Assembly (NCBI GenBank): GCA_944386335.1
Contig: CALXAQ010000106.1
Span: 1 to 7,952, forward strand
Direction: 5' to 3'
DNA: 7,952 nt
DNA from: an uncultured Clostridia bacterium
GTDB lineage: Bacteria > Bacillota > Clostridia > TANB77 > CAG-508
A program made the translations under genes and the position numbers. Every line of letters starts with the position of its first letter. Positions within the stretch are counted from its first letter, which is position 1. Below the pieces are notes generated by a model that had not been told where the DNA came from, did not search any database, and worked only from the letters and a program-made list of their open reading frames with translations. This document shows, one piece after another, positions 7,533-7,952 of this stretch.

Positions 7533-7542
7533 GGAACGTTCC
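7533..7542. repeat. 10-base perfect palindrome GGAACGTTCC between the YitT-family gene and ogg
   Basis: GGAACGTTCC is its own reverse complement and lies about 30 bases before the ogg start. It stands out as the most GC-rich symmetrical element in an AT-rich gap. It has no loop bases or following T-run, so it is not a standard terminator. It lacks the 4-base spacer of the Gram-positive LexA site (GAAC-N4-GTTC). It could be a dimer binding site for an unknown regulator, or chance. Confidence 0.35.
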
Positions 7543-7581
7543 TTAAACTAGTCAGTAAACTTTAAGAAACATCTCCAAAGT

Positions 7582-7952
7582 TCATCTTTTAAAGCCCTTT
7601 CCCCAAGCCTCTCTTGCATTTGCAGTTATAATAAATGCTCTATTATCTATTTCTAATGCTATTTGTTTCATTTTTGCTATTTCTCCTCTAGCACCTACAC
7701 ACAATAACATCATCTTTTCTTCATTCGTATACATTCCTTTCGCATAAATTCCTGTGCTTCCCCTATCTACCTCTTTTCCTATTTGTTGTGCAATTTTTTC
7801 ATATTCATTAGATACTATAAACATCATTTTTGTAAAGTAAATACCTTCAAATACAATATCTATCATTTTTCCCATCAGATAGATTGCTATTGCAGAATAC
7901 AATCCCACCTCTATATCTTTAAAAAAAATGACATTTAAAGCAATAATAATTG
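7582..7952 (-). CDS. YitT family membrane protein, C-terminal part (DUF161/DUF2179), N-terminus outside window
   Basis: The frame is open from the window edge (7952) to the TGA at 7582-7584, so this is the 3' end of a longer gene; the GTG near 7908 is internal, because the upstream in-frame codons encode a continuous hydrophobic stretch (ALNVIFF). Seen: a transmembrane segment remainder, then LYSAIAIYLMGKMIDIVFEG, then a soluble C-terminal domain with DRGSTGIYAKGMYT, the strand MLLCV, a K-x-K-Q-I-ALEID helix, and AFIITANAREAWGKGF. That order (turn with GxT..G..Y, LLCV, IDxxAFI, GxGF) is the DUF2179 domain that closes YitT/YpjC-type integral membrane proteins. Full members have about five membrane segments and 280-300 residues. 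The family has no firmly established biochemical role. No clear terminator follows the stop, so read-through into ogg is possible. Confidence 0.88.
   Translation of the reverse strand, partial: IIIALNVIFFKDIEVGLYSAIAIYLMGKMIDIVFEGIYFTKMMFIVSNEYEKIAQQIGKEVDRGSTGIYAKGMYTNEEKMMLLCVGARGEIAKMKQIALEIDNRAFIITANAREAWGKGFKR

Noticed and set aside
7533..7542. SOS (LexA/DinR) box candidate GGAACGTTCC upstream of ogg
   Set aside because: The Gram-positive LexA site needs GAAC and GTTC separated by 4 bases. Here they are directly joined, so spacing is wrong. A by-eye search for correctly spaced GAAC/GTTC pairs elsewhere in the window found none.
7159..7551. 130-residue plus-strand open frame
   Set aside because: It is antisense to the clearly real ogg gene, is rich in Phe, Leu, Tyr and Ser as expected from reading A-rich codons backwards, and has no family signature.
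7582..7908. A complete 108-residue small protein starting at the GTG near 7908
   Set aside because: The frame remains open upstream to the window edge and encodes a membrane segment, and the family (YitT with C-terminal DUF2179) is much longer. It is a truncated view of a larger gene.
1..7952. A novel defence, mobile or secondary-metabolite system
   Set aside because: No transposase, integrase, direct-repeat array, toxin-antitoxin pair, tRNA or abrupt composition change was seen. All seven genes belong to known chromosomal families.

Overview
The window comes from a low-GC bacterium (roughly 30% G+C by eye), most likely an anaerobic Clostridia member. The AT-rich codon use, the AddB-type helicase-nuclease, the OGG1-like 8-oxoguanine glycosylase of the kind described in Clostridium, and the AGGAG-type ribosome binding sites all fit. 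I cannot name a genus. Every gene I can support is on the minus strand, so transcription runs from high to low coordinates; open frames on the plus strand are shadows.

In transcription order: (1) 7952-7582, the C-terminal end of a YitT-family membrane protein with a DUF2179 domain, cut by the window edge. (2) 7501-6638, an OGG1-type 8-oxoguanine DNA glycosylase. (3) 6631-6603, a near-consensus vegetative promoter just after that gene. (4) 6563-3186, addB, the B subunit of the AddAB double-strand-break repair helicase-nuclease. (5) 3182-2295, a metallo-beta-lactamase-fold hydrolase of unknown substrate, 3 bases after addB. (6) 2262-1462, pgeF (YfiH/YlmD, DUF152). (7) 1402-488, an S66-family carboxypeptidase with MccF-like features. 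(8) 470-1, a family 4 [4Fe-4S] uracil-DNA glycosylase, cut by the window edge.

AddB through the uracil-DNA glycosylase looks like one transcription unit driven by the promoter at 6603-6631, possibly with a weak internal promoter in the 59-base gap before the S66 gene. Three of the genes are DNA repair enzymes: two base-excision glycosylases and a recombination nuclease subunit. The middle of the unit holds two genes that can both be tied to peptidoglycan quality control or recycling (pgeF and the S66 peptidase), plus an unassigned hydrolase.

I do not see a mobile element, CRISPR array, RNA gene, toxin-antitoxin pair or defence island. This is mostly chromosomal housekeeping DNA. The points most worth checking are the absence of addA next to addB, the unassigned hydrolase in its place, the pgeF/S66 pairing, and the active-site residue combination of the OGG1-like enzyme.
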